Below, piece after piece: positions 1 through 15,100 of a stretch of DNA of 64,000 bases. This DNA is from Gyrodactylus bullatarudis (lineage: Eukaryota; Platyhelminthes; Monogenea; Gyrodactylidea; Gyrodactylidae): assembly GCA_012064415.1 (NCBI GenBank), contig SSNU01000247.1, forward strand, positions 744,629-808,628. The letters are read 5' to 3'. Each line of letters opens with the position of its first letter. The stretch's first letter is position 1. A program made the translations under genes and the position numbers. The notes under the pieces are model-generated. The model saw nothing but the letters and a program-made list of their open reading frames with translations. It was not told the origin of the DNA and made no database searches.

Positions 1-3000
1 TTATGCTTATCTTCTAGGATATGGAAGCATCAACTCGATAATTTTTTCGACATTTCTCCAGTAATTAGGCTTTTGATATTTATTTAAAATAAACCTCTAA
101 ATAATAATGGAATAAAGTACTTGACAGAAAGAGAGCGAGAAACAAAATCCCTCATACTATCAAAGTGAGTAGGCTACTTTTTTTCCTCCCGCTCAAGCAG
201 CCTTGTAAATTTTTTGTTTCTCTCTTTAGTTTATTCTTCTGTTCTCTCTCATTTTCTCACAATTTTCCTTGCTCACTCTTTGAGCAATCAGACGTGGAGG
301 GAACAACATTCATCGGCTACTACAGAATATTTTTAGTGTTAAATTCTTACAATTTTTTGTATGTAAAGTAGAATAGAGAAAGGATGAGCATCACTGCGGA
401 AATATGATCCCGATAAGATCAAGCCCGGATGTCACACTCTCTTGCTCTCTCCTGTGACTATATTTTCATATACCCATACGCACATATTTCTCATCAGACT
501 ACTAACTCTCCTCCCCCCTCCTATCCAACCACCACTATCACCAACTCCCATTCAATTGCCCTTACTCAGTTCATTTTCAGAGTGAGAGTGTGTGTATATC
601 TGGTCCCTCAGATGTATCTATTTCATCTCAGCTGTGAACACTCAGGAAAGTGTTAATTATCATATTTATCTATGTTTTTTTCGCTCTCCCTTTGTGTTGG
701 TGTTCATTTCTTTATTGAATTTTTTCTCGTCTAATTTTTTTTTCAATTGACTGACATCATGGATTTTATGTAGTAGAATGGGGATCATAATTAATTAATT
801 AGTTATAATTATGAGTAGAATAAGGAGGCGTGTAGGAAACTATTAGAGCTGGGTGATTTTTCATTCTATCTCAGATTGGATAATAGTTTTAGCAAACTAA
901 CATAATTTTAATAGTCTCCTTCTTACTCAAAGAATGCAGAATTCTCTCTCTCTCTCTAGCTGTGTGAGCCAATTATTTCAATTTATTAATGAACAAGTTT
1001 TTAACAACAACTAGAAACAGAGAACTACACAGACATACTTTTGAATTAGGATCTTCTCGAATAAAAACTAGAAATGGAAAAAAGGGAATATAATAATAAA
1101 TCTTTAAAATTTACTTTTATAAACTTTGCTAACTAACCCGTAATAAATTTTTCTCTCGAAATAATTCCCAAAAGATTCGAGTATAATTAAATTAGAGTTT
1201 GAAATTTTTTTTGGCGTCAGTGTTTGGGATGCTTCAATATACAATTGTTGCTACAACAGCGATCAGATTTAAGTAACCATATATAAGGAGTGAAATCTGA
1301 GTGCCTAGATCATTTTACTCTATGCTTTTTTGGGAGGTATACGATTTCTTACATTTAAAAGGGTAACTGGAGTACAGTCCAATTGCAATTAATGACAAGC
1401 CTCGCATTTAAAAATCCCCATCTCATCGTGTACATTCAAACAAGGTTATTAAAATCCCACTAACCAAATATCTTTGAACTAACCAAAAAGACCCCTATGT
1501 GATTTCAATCCTTCATAAATATTTTATTTTTTTACTTTTTGTAATCCTAGAGCAATAATTATTCAATCAAAAATTATGGTTTTTTTACTCGTCGGTCTAA
1601 TATTACACAAAATTACTAACTCAGAAAAAATTATAACTGAGTCAGAATTTTGGGTCTTTTTGACACCATCCTCTTTTTTCATCTTATTTTTGATTCTATG
1701 TATGGAATTTTTTTTAATAACTAAACCTAATTGACAAAAAAACTCAAAATTTTTTTCCGGAAAGTCATTCGAATTCCATAATGAAATAAGCCAATGAGTT
1801 GTGGAAATTTAAAAATCTTTCTTAAAAATTCAATTTGATCAAAATTTAGAGCTGAAATTTTTTATCGATTTCAAAGATTTGTAAGCAGTTAAATGCAGAT
1901 ATTTAAGACCAGCATTAAGATCTTCCCTTTCATTTTTCTGTTTTTTTAGCGAAAATCATCCAAAATTTCAACATTTCCCAATTGAACTGCGTGCCTTTCT
2001 CAATTACACGAGAGGAAGTCAAGAATTAATGACAATTATACTCTTCTTGTCCTCCCCTTCCTACCTCCACCACCTTTTCCTCTTATCAGATTTTCTCAAG
2101 AGTCTATGGGAAAACACAAACATTCCTCTGATTAGCTTTCAATGTTTTCTCGTCTTTCTCATCTTGTTTTATTTAGCCTGTCCTCTTCCCTTCAGTTCAG
2201 TAACATGAATTTAGTTTTGTTTTTCACAAATAACTCTCACATGTGGCTAGCTCAAAGTATCCCTTACGTGGAAATATTTCATTCATTTTCTCTTGGCGTG
2301 TGTGTAACTAGGGTAGAAAATCAGTTCGTTTCTTCAAGTGCATATCCTCTCTCACTATCTCCCTCTCTCTTTTTCTTCTTCTTTTGTCTCTCAGCATGAA
2401 TCAACAAGTTGCTTCTTTTCCCCTAGAAATATTTCTGCGTACATGTTGAGCAAAAGTTTCCCCTTCTCAATGCTTTCAAGAATTTTCCCATTCATTCACT
2501 GATCTCTTCTTTGGCTATCGATCATACATATATCGAAAAGACATTCATTTCCATTTTCAAAATATCGTATGTGTTAATACATTTACTCGAAGTAATTATA
2601 TCAACCATTCTTTAGACATTCTCTCCAACTTACTTACATGTGCCTAATTAAAGGTGTATTAAGATCTGGAATTTTTTATTTGATTTCAAATCGAAAGAGG
2701 GATCACAACTAGACGAGGAAACCAATCAAATACATCAAAATTTCAAGCAAAAGAAATCATATTTTGGTGTAAAATAGTTAAGTAATCAAGTCCTAAATCA
2801 TCTTTTTCCTCACAATTCGAATGGTCTTGTATTTTATATTGTATTGCCTCTGGTATCATTCCAATTATTATTGTACTTTGTAATATTTTGTAAGAAATTT
2901 CACAGATTCCATTATAGAACGAAAATTCTCTTGATTCTGAACTTACAGACTGTAAGTTACAGTCCCCCCATGAATGTCATTCTCCTACAAGTACAGGAAC

Positions 3001-3846
3001 ATAAAACAGTTTCTTTTCTCAATACCAACTTGTTAGGATTCTCCTCCAAGAAGTATCATCTGAGTGTATTCTTTAGTTTACATTGGCTTGTAAAATGCCT
3101 CATTTTTAATGGGAATGCAATAATAATACAGTTTCCTAAGTGAGAGTACATTTCCTGTGGTGAGTACACTTGTTGAAACACACTTGGGGGATCATTTTTA
3201 CACAAATTGTATTGTTCTCTGTGTCTTGAAACATAGACATTACTCTTTTTCCTATTACCTTCATAAAATATTCATTTAGCTTATTTCCCCCTTGTTGAAA
3301 CAGGAGAATGAGATAGTGAAAAATTTAAATTTCCCATTAGAACGAGAAGAATCATTTAGCAATAAACAAAACATTTTCTAGCTACTGTAGTTTTGTAAAT
3401 TTCAATTTTGACTCTTTAGTCTTGAAAATTTGTTGATCGACCTTTGAAGTGAGACTATTCTTTTAAAACGTATTTATAAGAATGCGACATTGTTGTTTTA
3501 TATATATTCTCATTGAAAACAGTAGGAAACTATTAATAATTTTGCCACTCACATATAACATAAGGCCGTTTCTGTTCATCAACAGAAAATCTTTGGTCAC
3601 TAAAATTTAAAAGAAGTTAATTTAGTGGGCACCATTCCTTTTTTCCAACATACTTTCCTGAGGAACTCGTCAACATTAATGGACAGGCCAAACAGCCACC
3701 CGAATGAATGACTCTGCCGATAGTTGACCTAGCATTTCCGATCAATTTCGAGGTTTCCTTAAAAAGAAGAAAACACAAAGATTATTAGATTTTGATTCGA
3801 GTTATATCCGAAATATTTATCAACCCAAAATATGGGGTTTTTACAA
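1..3846. other. Gene-free AT-rich stretch
   Basis: Short ORFs here are low-complexity (Ser/Leu/Phe-rich from CT and T runs) and lack splice or family support. A CT microsatellite lies near 940-957. The left edge (1-60) has an acceptor-like TTCTAG followed by a short open frame, which could belong to a gene outside the window but cannot be assigned. Confidence 0.5.
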
Positions 3847-4602
3847 AATTATATATGTTGCAGTATATTCTTAAAATTAGTTTTTATATAAATATCCTAG
3901 TATAATCTTAAAACCAGTACAAAACTAGTAGTATATCCTTGAAATAATTAAAATTTAAAGAATATCCTAATCTCGTACTGGGCTTGTCAAGTTTGTCTTT
4001 TTTCTTATTCAAAACTTTCAAGATAATATCACTATGGAATTGGTCACATTTATTTTTTACAATCCTCCGAAATCAAAACAACGAATCAAATAAAAATTTG
4101 ACAGGCTTCGTGAAAATCATTTTTTGTGTTTTATCACTTTATCGTCTAGTCATGTCAAAGTCAGAAGAAGCAAGAGTAAGAGAAGCTTTCGAAAAATATT
4201 TGGAGGATTTGGATTTTCAACCAGCTTTTCTCTCTGTTCTGAAAACCATTTAAATTTATAATTTTTCTGCAATATCATCTGGATTCAAAGTCTTATAATG
4301 AATTATTTTGAAAATAAGGTATTAAAATGATACTTTATTATAGCATGGTATTTTTCATTCATATCAATGATCTAAATCTACAAATTTTTGAGGTCTAGAG
4401 CTGATTTTCATCTCCAGTGATATCATCTTGAAAGTTTTGAATAAGAAAAAAGACAAACTTGACAAGCCCAGTACGAGATTAGGATATTCTTTAAATTTTA
4501 ATTATTTCAAGGATATACTACTAGTTTTGTACTGGTTTTAAGATTATACTAGGATATTTATATAAAAACTAATTTTAAGAATATACTGTAACATATATAA
4601 TT
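3847..4602. repeat. Foldback repeat with about 186-bp arms
   Basis: Arms 3847-4032 and 4417-4602 are near-identical inverted copies, with a few mismatches such as GTTGCAGT against ACTGTAAC. The 384-bp spacer carries a short ORF (4152-4253, 33 residues, MSKSEEARVREAFEKYLEDL...) that starts just after an acceptor-like CGTCTAG. The charged helical peptide looks like a captured exon piece but I cannot name its source. Target duplication not evident. Confidence 0.75.
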
Positions 4603-7600
4603 CACTCTACTGGGACATCAGGATATCACTAAAATTATAATTTATCTACTGATTTTCATACTACTACTAAATAACCGAGTTTAAGGAAATTCCCAGTCTA
4701 TGATTCCCTTTTTGTTGTTTCTTGTTTGAGCAAAATAATAAAAAATAATCATTTCAGCCCAAATTATGTAACATCAAGTCCATCTGTCTATTATTGTCAA
4801 AGGGGAAAAAACAGATTTTGTTATTTTTCACTGTGTAATGTCATAAAATAAAATCAATGTAGTCCAATGGACATACAATACTTTCATTACTAATACATAT
4901 TATATATAATGTAAACTGTACACTATATATTGTTGTGCCTTTAAAAATCTAATATATATTTTTACAAAAATGTTACATTTAATGCAAGTATCCCCTGATA
5001 GCATCTAAATTAGCTTGAAATGACATCAAACTATTATTAACCAGACTCTTTTAACGCTCTTGTATGTATGTAGCATAGTTTGGAACTTCCAGAGTAAACT
5101 ACCTTATGAGAATAAAGATTTTTATCACTAGCCTACTTTAGAGTATGTGCCTATCAAATCTTTATCCCGCCTTCTTGGACGAAAGAGTTTGAGCTTATTT
5201 CATAAAATTTTCACTCACTTCTGTTATTTGTTGGTTGAATGAGGCAAATCTGTGATAATAAAAAAGAAGAAAGAATAATTAGATATGCTCCAGAATGCTC
5301 CTCTTCACATGCCTATCCTTAATATTCTTTTGATATCTATCGCTGTATCTTGTATATGAGAATGTTACATATGCTACTATTTAGTTTGTTGATTTTTTCA
5401 GATGATGGAGGAAAAGATATCATACATTGAATTATTATTTTAAAAAAAAGAAGGAAAAAATTACATTTCTGCATGAAGTACTTGTCTCTCCTCGAATGCG
5501 TATTCCAAACGAAGTCTTGTGAAAAATTTCATGTCACCATGATGCGAATTCACTTCTGTCTGGACGAACTATTACAAATGGAAATAAATAATAGGAAAAT
5601 AATTTATTTATTATTGCAATTATTGATTTTATTTCTTATTAGAGAACACAATGTCCATTATCTGTTGGAATACGTTATCCCCCTACTCTGAGGAATGATT
5701 TTTTACTAAAGATTTTCAACTCTAAGCTAATAAACTGAGTCACTGACTCTGTCCGAGGGATGAAATTGCATATTTTACTTTGATAGAATGTAAAAGTTTA
5801 CCTGTTCTCTGTTTGTGTTTCAATTTGAGTGGCAACTTTTCCCACAAAGGGATTAACACAATAAAAAGGGGAGTAAGAAGTTTTTGATCTTTCTTTTAAT
5901 TCTCGATAGAAAGAGTCTCTTAAAATAATGAAAATATTACCTTTCATCTGTACACTATATACTATGAATTTATACATTTTCATATAGACAAACAAAAGAA
6001 TTCTCTATGAATTGAGCATCAAGTTATTAAAAATAATCAATTTATCTAATCAAACAAGGAATCTGTGTGTACTAGGGATGAATTTATGCAAGAATACATG
6101 CTGCCCTTTAATTAACTTAATGCCTTGGACAATATAAATATTTAATGACTTCTAACTAACTGATGGACTGAATAGAATGATAATCTTTTCAACAAGGATT
6201 GAATCCAAAAAACAAATCCTCATTTTCTCCGTCAGATTTCTTCCATCCATATCTTTTAAATATATTTTCATTAATATAGGTCGCGTTTTACCTTGATAAG
6301 AGATTTGACTTTATCAACAGCCTCACACACCCTATGAGAACCACAAGATTGAGTTGGCTGACTCAAAGAATTGATTCCATTTGAAAGAAATCAAATTTCT
6401 GAGTCTACCAAGATTGTCTCTCATACTCATCTTTATTTTCCCTTTTTTCCCCCAAGAATAATTTGCATATGCACACCGATAACAATAAATCAACCAAAGA
6501 TATCTAATTGACTCATTTATTGTTTTTGTTTTTCCATTTTCCCCATTCTTTTCAAGATTTAAATGTAGTAAATAAGTAACAGACTTGATTTACCATGACA
6601 TAAACTCACATCTTTATTGTGGACAATACCACTTGATCTGTGTAAACCCAATTTAGCATGGTAATAGTTCATGTTATCTTGCTTTGGCAAATTCCTGAAA
6701 TTTACAATAGTTAGTCTGTTTGTAATAGTTTAATAAAGCTATAAAAATTAGTAAAAGTAGATTTAATCGGGATATAACCAACCTTTATCCAAAGCCTCTT
6801 CCAGACGTTTCGGTACTGAGATAGTCAAGTACCTTCCTCAGTGGATAAGACGCTTGTAACGTGAACTCTCTTCAATTTTATCTAAAAACCTTGGTATTCC
6901 TATTGGTCCAGAAGAGGCTTTGGAAAAAGGTAGGTTATACCCCAATTAAATCTACTTTTACTAATTTTTATTGAAGATTTCAGATTCCATCATGGACCAA
7001 AAAAATTTTCCTATTGATAATAAAACTACATTTATTGTGTCTCAATTTTGATCAAACTAAATAATAAATGGTTTTCCCGTGTAAGCCTCAATATCTAGCA
7101 TAAATTTAATCGAAATTTTAGGCTAAAGATAAAAGTCATCAAGTTACATCAATTTAAAATAGAGAGAGATAGACAGGCAGACAGATTTATACGCTTTTGT
7201 ATGTCATTGAAAAATGCCTTTTTTACTCTAAAATTATTGAGATTAAAATGATATATTTTTTTCAAGATTTACATATCTAATAGTTACTAATTCCCATCTG
7301 GTAGGATAACATATCTTGCCTATAATCGTGTATAGCATTTGCTATCCTAATAGTATCATGATGTATGATTGTAAAGAAATGATTGATTATTCTCATATTG
7401 GTTTTTGAATTGAGAAAAAGGGGATTTGAAATACAACTATTTGTCCCCTCATTTTTAACCAAATACACTCACACCCACACAAAAAGGGGGAATGGAAGAT
7501 TTTTCAATTTTTTCAACTTTAAAATGATCCTTTGTTTCTCTTGATGTTTAAAGCTTTCTCATAAATACGCAAGATTTATCATTGTTATGCTTAGATTCTA

Positions 7601-9195
7601 GAATAACAAGCGAATATTTGAGAATATATAAACATTATATAACATATAAATATCATGTTGCTAGAGATGATGCTTTATTCGAAACCTTCCACAACAGCTC
7701 TTTTCGGTGTTGCAACTTTTTTTTAGTAAAAGGAGGAGATTAAAATCATTCATTCGATTACTGTTGTCATCTGCCAGCAATGTCTGTTGAGTCTCTCTTT
7801 CTCTTTTCACTAAAAACAGGTTGAGTTAAAATTAAAAAGTTTATGACGTTACTCCTTTTCGTTCCCTTTTTTATCACTTTATATATAAGATTAAAAGAAA
7901 CAAATCATAATATTCTTGATGATGTTCAGCTATATCAACCATTTAGTAAAAGTAATAATAAGGGTAAACAGCTTATAACTTATCAATTCACGTAAATTTT
8001 CTAATTCATGATATTAAATTATAAGAATTAAATATTTAAATTAAATTATTAACCATGATTTAGTTCAAAATCAGGCTTAAACCATCATCATGAAATAATA
8101 TAGAGCATATTCTAGACAACTATTCAAATGCTCACCTCACAAATATTCCTACTTGTACAAAAGGCTTTTCCGGCATTTTTATTCTAGAATATTATTACTG
8201 CTTTAAATAAATCGGTTGAGATATTTTTCTCCTGTTAATTCCGCTCAGTGCATTCTTCTTCTCTCAGGGATAGATTTCTTGACTGGTTAGATAATTCCTC
8301 AGGAAAAATGAAAATCTCTTTTTCTTTTTTTTCAATTTTCAGTCCCTACTTGACTCTCTTGTTATAAGATGGAATTCTTGACAAATCACCAGAATCGGAT
8401 GACTCCCATTGGCCAATTTAAAGTCATAGCCAATGGGAATGCCCAGTGAGAGACGGGATCTCAATTTCTCTTCAAATTTTTTGTTACATAAATGTAAAAT
8501 TATTTTTTCTCCCTATCTCGCATGCAATTCACTAGAAAAGAAGTAACATTTTTCTAAAAACTTTAATTGATATTCAATCTCCATCGTCTCAAGTTCATTC
8601 TTCTGTCCATCCAAGAAAAATTAGCCTATGAATCATGATTCCTTAAATTAGGAAAAGATTCTCGAAATCCCATTCATATTTAATGATATCGATGATAATT
8701 TCGATTAAATTAATGTTGATCTTTTGTGCAACTCTTCCTAGAAAGAGGCCTAAATTATTAAATCTATTTTCCATGCAAAAGATGGATGAATGTTCTACAT
8801 ACACTAGGAATTCTCAGATTTTAAATAAGTTACTTAAGGCATAGAAAAGGTTCATATTATTCATCTCTCAACCAACTTTTGAAGGGAATCTCAGTAATGA
8901 AACGTCTGGAAAAGTCTATGGAAGAAAGGTTGATTTTATTCCAAACATTTTGCATTCGATTTTTGCATTCAGTAGGGTTTTAAGAGATCTTTAACTTCTC
9001 TTAATGCGGACAGAAATACTCAGTTATTTCATTGAAATTACACTTCTCTCAAGATCTTCATAGATTTTCATACACCAATCAGATTGTAGAACAAAAAACT
9101 CATTAGCATATCTCCAAGGGTATGGATTTGAAAACAAAACAAACGAGTGAACTCTTGCCAATATATTCAGGGTTAACCTCTAGTTGACTCGAGAT
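4603..9195. other. Gene-free stretch upstream of the dynein gene
   Basis: Apart from the TIR element at 6741-6972 I see no coding exon. About 750 bp before the dynein ATG (8398-8442) is an inverted pair CTCCCATTGGC / GCCAATGGGAA, two CCAAT boxes facing each other, which could be an NF-Y-type promoter element. Just upstream of the start, AGGGTTAACCT is a short palindrome. No canonical RFX X-box was found. Confidence 0.4.
6741..6972. mobile_element. 232-bp TIR element (MITE)
   Basis: About 58-bp inverted ends: ATAAAAATTAGTAAAAGTAG at the left, with its complement at the right. Each continues through a GATTTAAT..GG.TATAACC block into CAAAGCCTCTTC and GAAGAGGCTTTGG. The core is about 115 bp, with a small palindrome around GGTACTGAGATAGTC. 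Target duplication is uncertain; TA is possible. No coding capacity. Confidence 0.7.
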
Positions 9196-12100
9196 ATGAA
9201 GAATTATTTCATTGAAAAGATTAAGCATCATGTCAGCTTTCTCGGAAGAACTTACTCACACGAAGAATGGGACACAATTCTCGCCAAGAACTCAAATCAG
9301 GCTAATCTTGATGAATTTTTGACCGATGAAAATCTCATCAGTATCTTCATTAGGATTGACCCAAAAGATGGCCCTGTCATTGAACTGAAGCAGACGGAAG
9401 CATCCAATTCACAAACTCACATGTTTGCGATTAAAACATGCCAGAAGAAACTTGATCATCAAGATGATCTTTTATCTGTAATCTTTGGGATTATCACCTC
9501 GTCAGAAAAGGATAAATCGTTAAAGTTACTTGTAGATGAAGTACTCTTGCCTTACTTTAATCGGTCAGATAATTTTGGAACATGGTCTGAAACCCTTATT
9601 GAAGAAATTAAAAAGGACACCCTGAATCTTTCTTTGGTCAACATCATTGAAAGGTATCCCAACGTCGAGAGTATCTCTGTCCTGCCAAAGTTAAGTGCAA
9701 GCTTAAAGAAAGAGTTTAGCCTAAAGTATAATGCTGAAAAAATGATAACAACTTGGAAAAAGATTTACTCCAAAATCTCCAAAGAGTCAAATAAGACGGA
9801 TGAAGTTAAAGAATACGACCTTTACCAGCATTATGAATACTGGGTCAGTCGAAGTTCTAGTTTGGAGGTATTTTACAAGAATCTCTTTTCTGAGGACTCT
9901 TTGGAGGTGATCAAGATTTTGATAAATTCCAAAAGCTGTTATCTAAAACTAGCCAAAGAGCTATATGAAACAGTCAACACCGATTGGCAGGAAGCTCAAG
10001 AGATTGTAGCTTGTCTGAAATTATTGAAGCCTGTACAAGAAGAGTTGGAGGGAAATTTTGAAGGTTTTTTGGAAGAAAATTTTCTCAATTTCCTTGATAA
10101 CCTCCGAATGATTGTGAAAAGATTCAGAATCTCTACAGTCTCTGATTTTCTTATGGGTTACATAAACTCATTTATAAATCTCATCAAGAAGCGTATCAAT
10201 ACAAGCGGCCTAGGCAGTTTAGAGGCTGATGAGGCCATGCAGACTTTTGAACTAGTCGGAAAGAAATTTGAAAAGTTATATGGTGTCCTTAAGGACTATC
10301 CAGTTGTAAATATCTTTAAAATAGATGAGATAAGCCTCTTTTCTGGTTTGAAAACCTTAAAGAGTCAAATGTGCCGGTTGAAAAACCTGGCCATGAAACA
10401 ATTTTCATTCGACTTTTCAGACCGCATTGAATTTCCTGGAATAAATGGACGAAAGTTATCACCAGAAATACAAGAAATACTCGAACAACTCGTTAGTTCC
10501 ATTCAGAATCTTCTTCAAAGTTCATCGGAATTTTTCTCTGCAGATTTCCATCTTCAAGCAGCCAAATGTGAAGATGCCCTTCTTATCGCTGAACTAAGAA
10601 TTGAGAATATATTCAAGCAGGCCTTTAATGAATGCACCACGATCCTCCACAAGTCAAAGGTTTGTCTAGCCCTTTGGTTTCCATTATATTCTCTTTAAAT
10701 TCCATTTCTAGTTCATAATTGCAAATGGCCAATTACTCGATATCCTGGGAACGAATCGAGAATTAACGAAAATGCTGCTATCAAAATTTATTTCCCTTAT
10801 GCACGAAGAAATTTTGGAGATAAAAAAATCCAGTCTGCATGTTCAGCTAGGTACGTTGGATTATATTGAATTTTAAATTATTCTCTTCCCAAGAGTATGA
10901 TAATTACAATCGGTGCATGTCGAGTTGTTTATCACGAATCAAGTATATCCATGAACTACTCCAAAGAGTCAATTCCAATTATTTTATGTATCAGCAAACT
11001 ACTTACAAGTAATTATAGTTACTATAATATCTTCTAGTATTGAACACGAAGAAAAAGACCTCCTTAGGAATATAGAAGAGATCAAAGAGACGTTAACCCT
11101 GTGAGTTCTTCAGTTTTTTTATTCAAAATCATGGACATGGCTGATTCTCCTGGTGTCTTTCATTTATTTCTCTTATTAGCCAAATTAACGAGCAAGTGGA
11201 TAGATGGTCAAAGGAGAATTTAGAAATTTCTCATAGTTATCTTGTCAAGCCAATATTCTATCAGTCCACGTTGACCGGTCGGCTGGATGTAAACTTTACC
11301 TCTCAACTTAAAGATATTATCCATGAAATCAAGTTTATCATTGGCTTGGACCGAGTTAATCTCGACAAGGATCCCATTATGGAAGTCTACAAGTACAAAG
11401 AGACCCTCCATCAATTATGGATAATGGCTGTGCATATCAGAGACTCAGTTGATTGGATTTCAAAGAATGCCCCTACACAGGTTTCCACTCTCTTCTTTGA
11501 TGAGATGACCTTGGTAGAAGACAAGATGACAAATGACTCATTAAAATGGAATTTCAAGGGTAGGCTTTTGAGCATTTCGGTTCATTACATTAGCTTTATA
11601 CACGATAATCATAAACTTATGATATGCGCTCGAGTCTATGCCTGATTTTCGGCTAAATATGTGATTCTTCAGCTCATTAAGAGTTTCTTAAATACTTAAA
11701 GGTTCCCTGGAAAAGCTGAGAAAGATCCTGGACATTGTCTCAGACTTGAAGGAACGAGCCAAACTCTCAGTTGAATGTCTTGATAGCATTGAAGCTGAAT
11801 TGAAACCAGCAGAAAATGTAGAAATATTCCAGCGAAAAGACGCAAGACGAGACAATTTCTTCATTCTATCCGAATGCTTTGATGCCCTGAAACGCAGAGA
11901 GATGAGTCTATCCACGGCTAATGAAAATATTTCCAAATCTATTAGGGTTAGTTTGAAATTTAGGTAAAAATTTTGATTGAGTTACCTAAATGCATTTCCA
12001 GCATGTCAAAGAGACCCTTAGCATTTATGATGAGAAGGATGAGGCCTGGCAGGGATATCTAGCCTTGCACGATGACCTTGCACGAAAGCAGTTCACTCGA

Positions 12101-15100
12101 ATGATCCAAAACTCTCTTGAGACCATCCTTAAGGAAATGAAAAATGTTGATTCTAGTCATCCCATCTTCGAGGTTACAATCGATGGAAAGAGAGGAAGAA
12201 TCAGGGCAGATCCCGATCTATCCCTGGACTCGGAGGAGAGTTTAATTTGTAAAGTCAAGTCTATCATTGAGGAGTTATTTTCCCAATTCAGCCTGATTAC
12301 TAAGAGAAAGATGGCTATCTATGAAAATCTTGCTGTAAGTCAATTGAGGCAGTTAGACCTAAACTTTTATTGGTAACTTCATGATTTTAACCAGGAAAAT
12401 ATCATGAAAAACGAGGAAATTTTGATTCAAAAACGTGATTCAATCCTAATAGCCCTAGAAATGGGTATTAAGGAGGCCTATTCTGATTTGGAACATCTTA
12501 AGCCGTACGAGAAGCTCTTCTTGGATAATCCTAGTGAGAACTCGTTAACATCAGATGATGAGAGTGATTATCAGTTGTTCTTTGAAAATCTCAAAGAACA
12601 AATCAAGCATCTTGAGGAATCCTACAATAATGTAAGTCTAATTAATTATCTTAGCCCAACCAATCAAAGTGAAATAAGCCTGTCCGATCATACTTCATTT
12701 TAATGAAATTCAATTTGTGACAAATTCCTATTTGTACTTTTATAATGGATTGGTAATCATTAGAGCACTAATTTGATCATTTCTTGATAAGATTTTATGT
12801 CTCTCTGTCAGTCTGCATATTCAGAGATCTCTTTTATTTTCTGCTTGATTTTACTACTTTTTATCTTTACTTCGTTTTTCGTGCTTCATTTAATCATGTT
12901 GTAATTGTTATTATATTTCTTTAGATAAGCATAATCAATGAGAAGAAGATTTACGATGGCTGGCTAAGTGTCGACTTGAAAAGATTGCGGAATTCCTTAC
13001 TGAACTCGATCAATAAGAAAATTTCAACACTCAAACAATATGGCATTGATTCGTTGTTCGGTCTATTGAAAGAGTTTAGCCACTTTGTAAATGTAAGTTT
13101 TCATTCAACCTAATCAAACTCGAGTTTATTTACAATTTTACTGATCTAAATGAAGGCTAAATAAAAAGTTAAATTCAAAGTTTATTTCACACTGGCTACT
13201 ACAGAAACGATAATTTTAAGGTTGTCTGCTCTTTTCTTCAAGCTGCAATATCTTGTGTTTTTATTATAATTAACTGTAATTAACGGCTGAGAGATATTTT
13301 GATTGTATATAAAACTTTAAGGAAGTGAACGAAATCTTTGAAAAAGTCCCAGAAGAAGGTGACTATGAAAGTTTAATTCGAGTATTGAATACCCTAGAGA
13401 ATGTAAAAAAGGCCAAAGGTCGTCAGGAATCCTTGGTTGTTATAGCTGAAGATTTCGAAGCTTATCTAAATGAAACAAATCTTGACTTTAGTCCTGTGAA
13501 AAAGTTAACAAAAGTAAGCTATCCTTTATAATCTGTTTATTTTAATTTCATAACCCTTTGTTTTGATGAATTTCTTAAGGATATCCCGGAAAATTGGAAC
13601 ATTGCCAAAAAGAAAATTCTACAAACTCGCCAGGAGATAATTTCTCTCCAGAATCGACAGATTTGTCTGATCAGAAATGATTCCAGTATCTTGGATCAAG
13701 ATCAGATACTCTTTAAGCAGCATCTATTAAAATCAAAAATATTCGATACAAATTGTGAGGCCCCGTATGAAATTCTGGATACCGTGAGTTTAGATAAATG
13801 AATCTATAAATGCCTGATACAGGGATGATTATAAAACCTGAACAATAGCAGTTATTCATCAGAGGTTGATCAATGAGAGTTGAGTTTGTTCATACTCTTG
13901 AGACTGTGAGAGATACATCTGTTTTTCTGATTACCACAGCTGGAGAAAAGGTGTTAAACTGCTCTAGATTTTATATATATTTCATCTTTAATTCGCTTGA
14001 GGCTCAAAATGCTAACGAGGGTATATATTTGATATTGAGATTCACAAAAATCCAAAGAAAATTCTGATGGAACATTAAATTCCTAAAGTTTCTAATTTAT
14101 ACTTTTGTTTAGAATGGGACTTTTTTCTCAAATTTTTGTGCAATGTTATCAAAAAGTAATTTAAGTCATATTTTATAGGTAAGGTATATCACACGAATGA
14201 ACCACATTGGTATAATCAGAAGGGGTGTGAAGTTTCATATGAAAAATTTGACCAATCAGATTTATCCATGCCAAAAAACTGCAACACCAAGTAGTAGTAT
14301 TAAGGAGGACAGATTTGAGACTTATGTTTTACCTAGTAGAAAATCTAACTATGAATCTCAAAGCACTCACAGTGTTTAAATGCTATCTAATTTATTTTCA
14401 GCTGTCAATAATGATTTCTGGATTTGATGAAGAGACCAATAGACTTATTGAATCATCAAAAATTTTTGACATTACAATACCTGATAATGTCATGTTGGTT
14501 TCATTCAAGAAGGATTTAAAGAATTTGAAAAACTTTTGGGATCTAATATTCACATTTCGGACTACCATTGGTGAATGGGAACAGACTCTTTGGAAACATG
14601 TCAACATTGACTATTTCGACATGGTCCTCCGGGAGTATTTAAACTTTATGCAATCTACATTCGATAGAGAATTCAGAGAGTTGAATTTATTTGTCAGCTT
14701 CCAGTCAACAATTCGTAACATGATTACATCGATGCGAACTCTGACTGATCTTCAGAATGAGGCCATCCGATCGAGACACTGGAAACAGCTAGCCATTTTG
14801 GCCAAGTTTCCTTTCGAGATCAGTGAAGCTACGAATCTAGCTGATTTACTAAGCCTTGGCCTGCACAAATTTGAAGAAGACATCAAGGATCTTGTTGAGA
14901 AGGCCAGCAAGGAGTCAGAAATGGAGAAATTCCTGGGCGAGTTGAACTCTTTCTGGCAGACAGCTCACTTTCGTCTTGTTCAACACGAACGAACAGGCTT
15001 GAATATAATTAAAGTTGATGACACTGTGGTGGAAGCCCTTGAGGAAAATCAATCTCAAATCCAAACTCTTCTCTATTCAAAATATGTTGCGTTCTTCCTT

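Noticed and set aside
165..2399. Short plus-strand ORFs near the left edge
   Set aside because: They are caused by pyrimidine-rich low complexity, with no splice signals or known motifs.
9184..9195. Alternative TTG start for the dynein chain
   Set aside because: Nuclear genes of this type start at ATG. The ATG at 9196 follows immediately and an in-frame TAG precedes the TTG.
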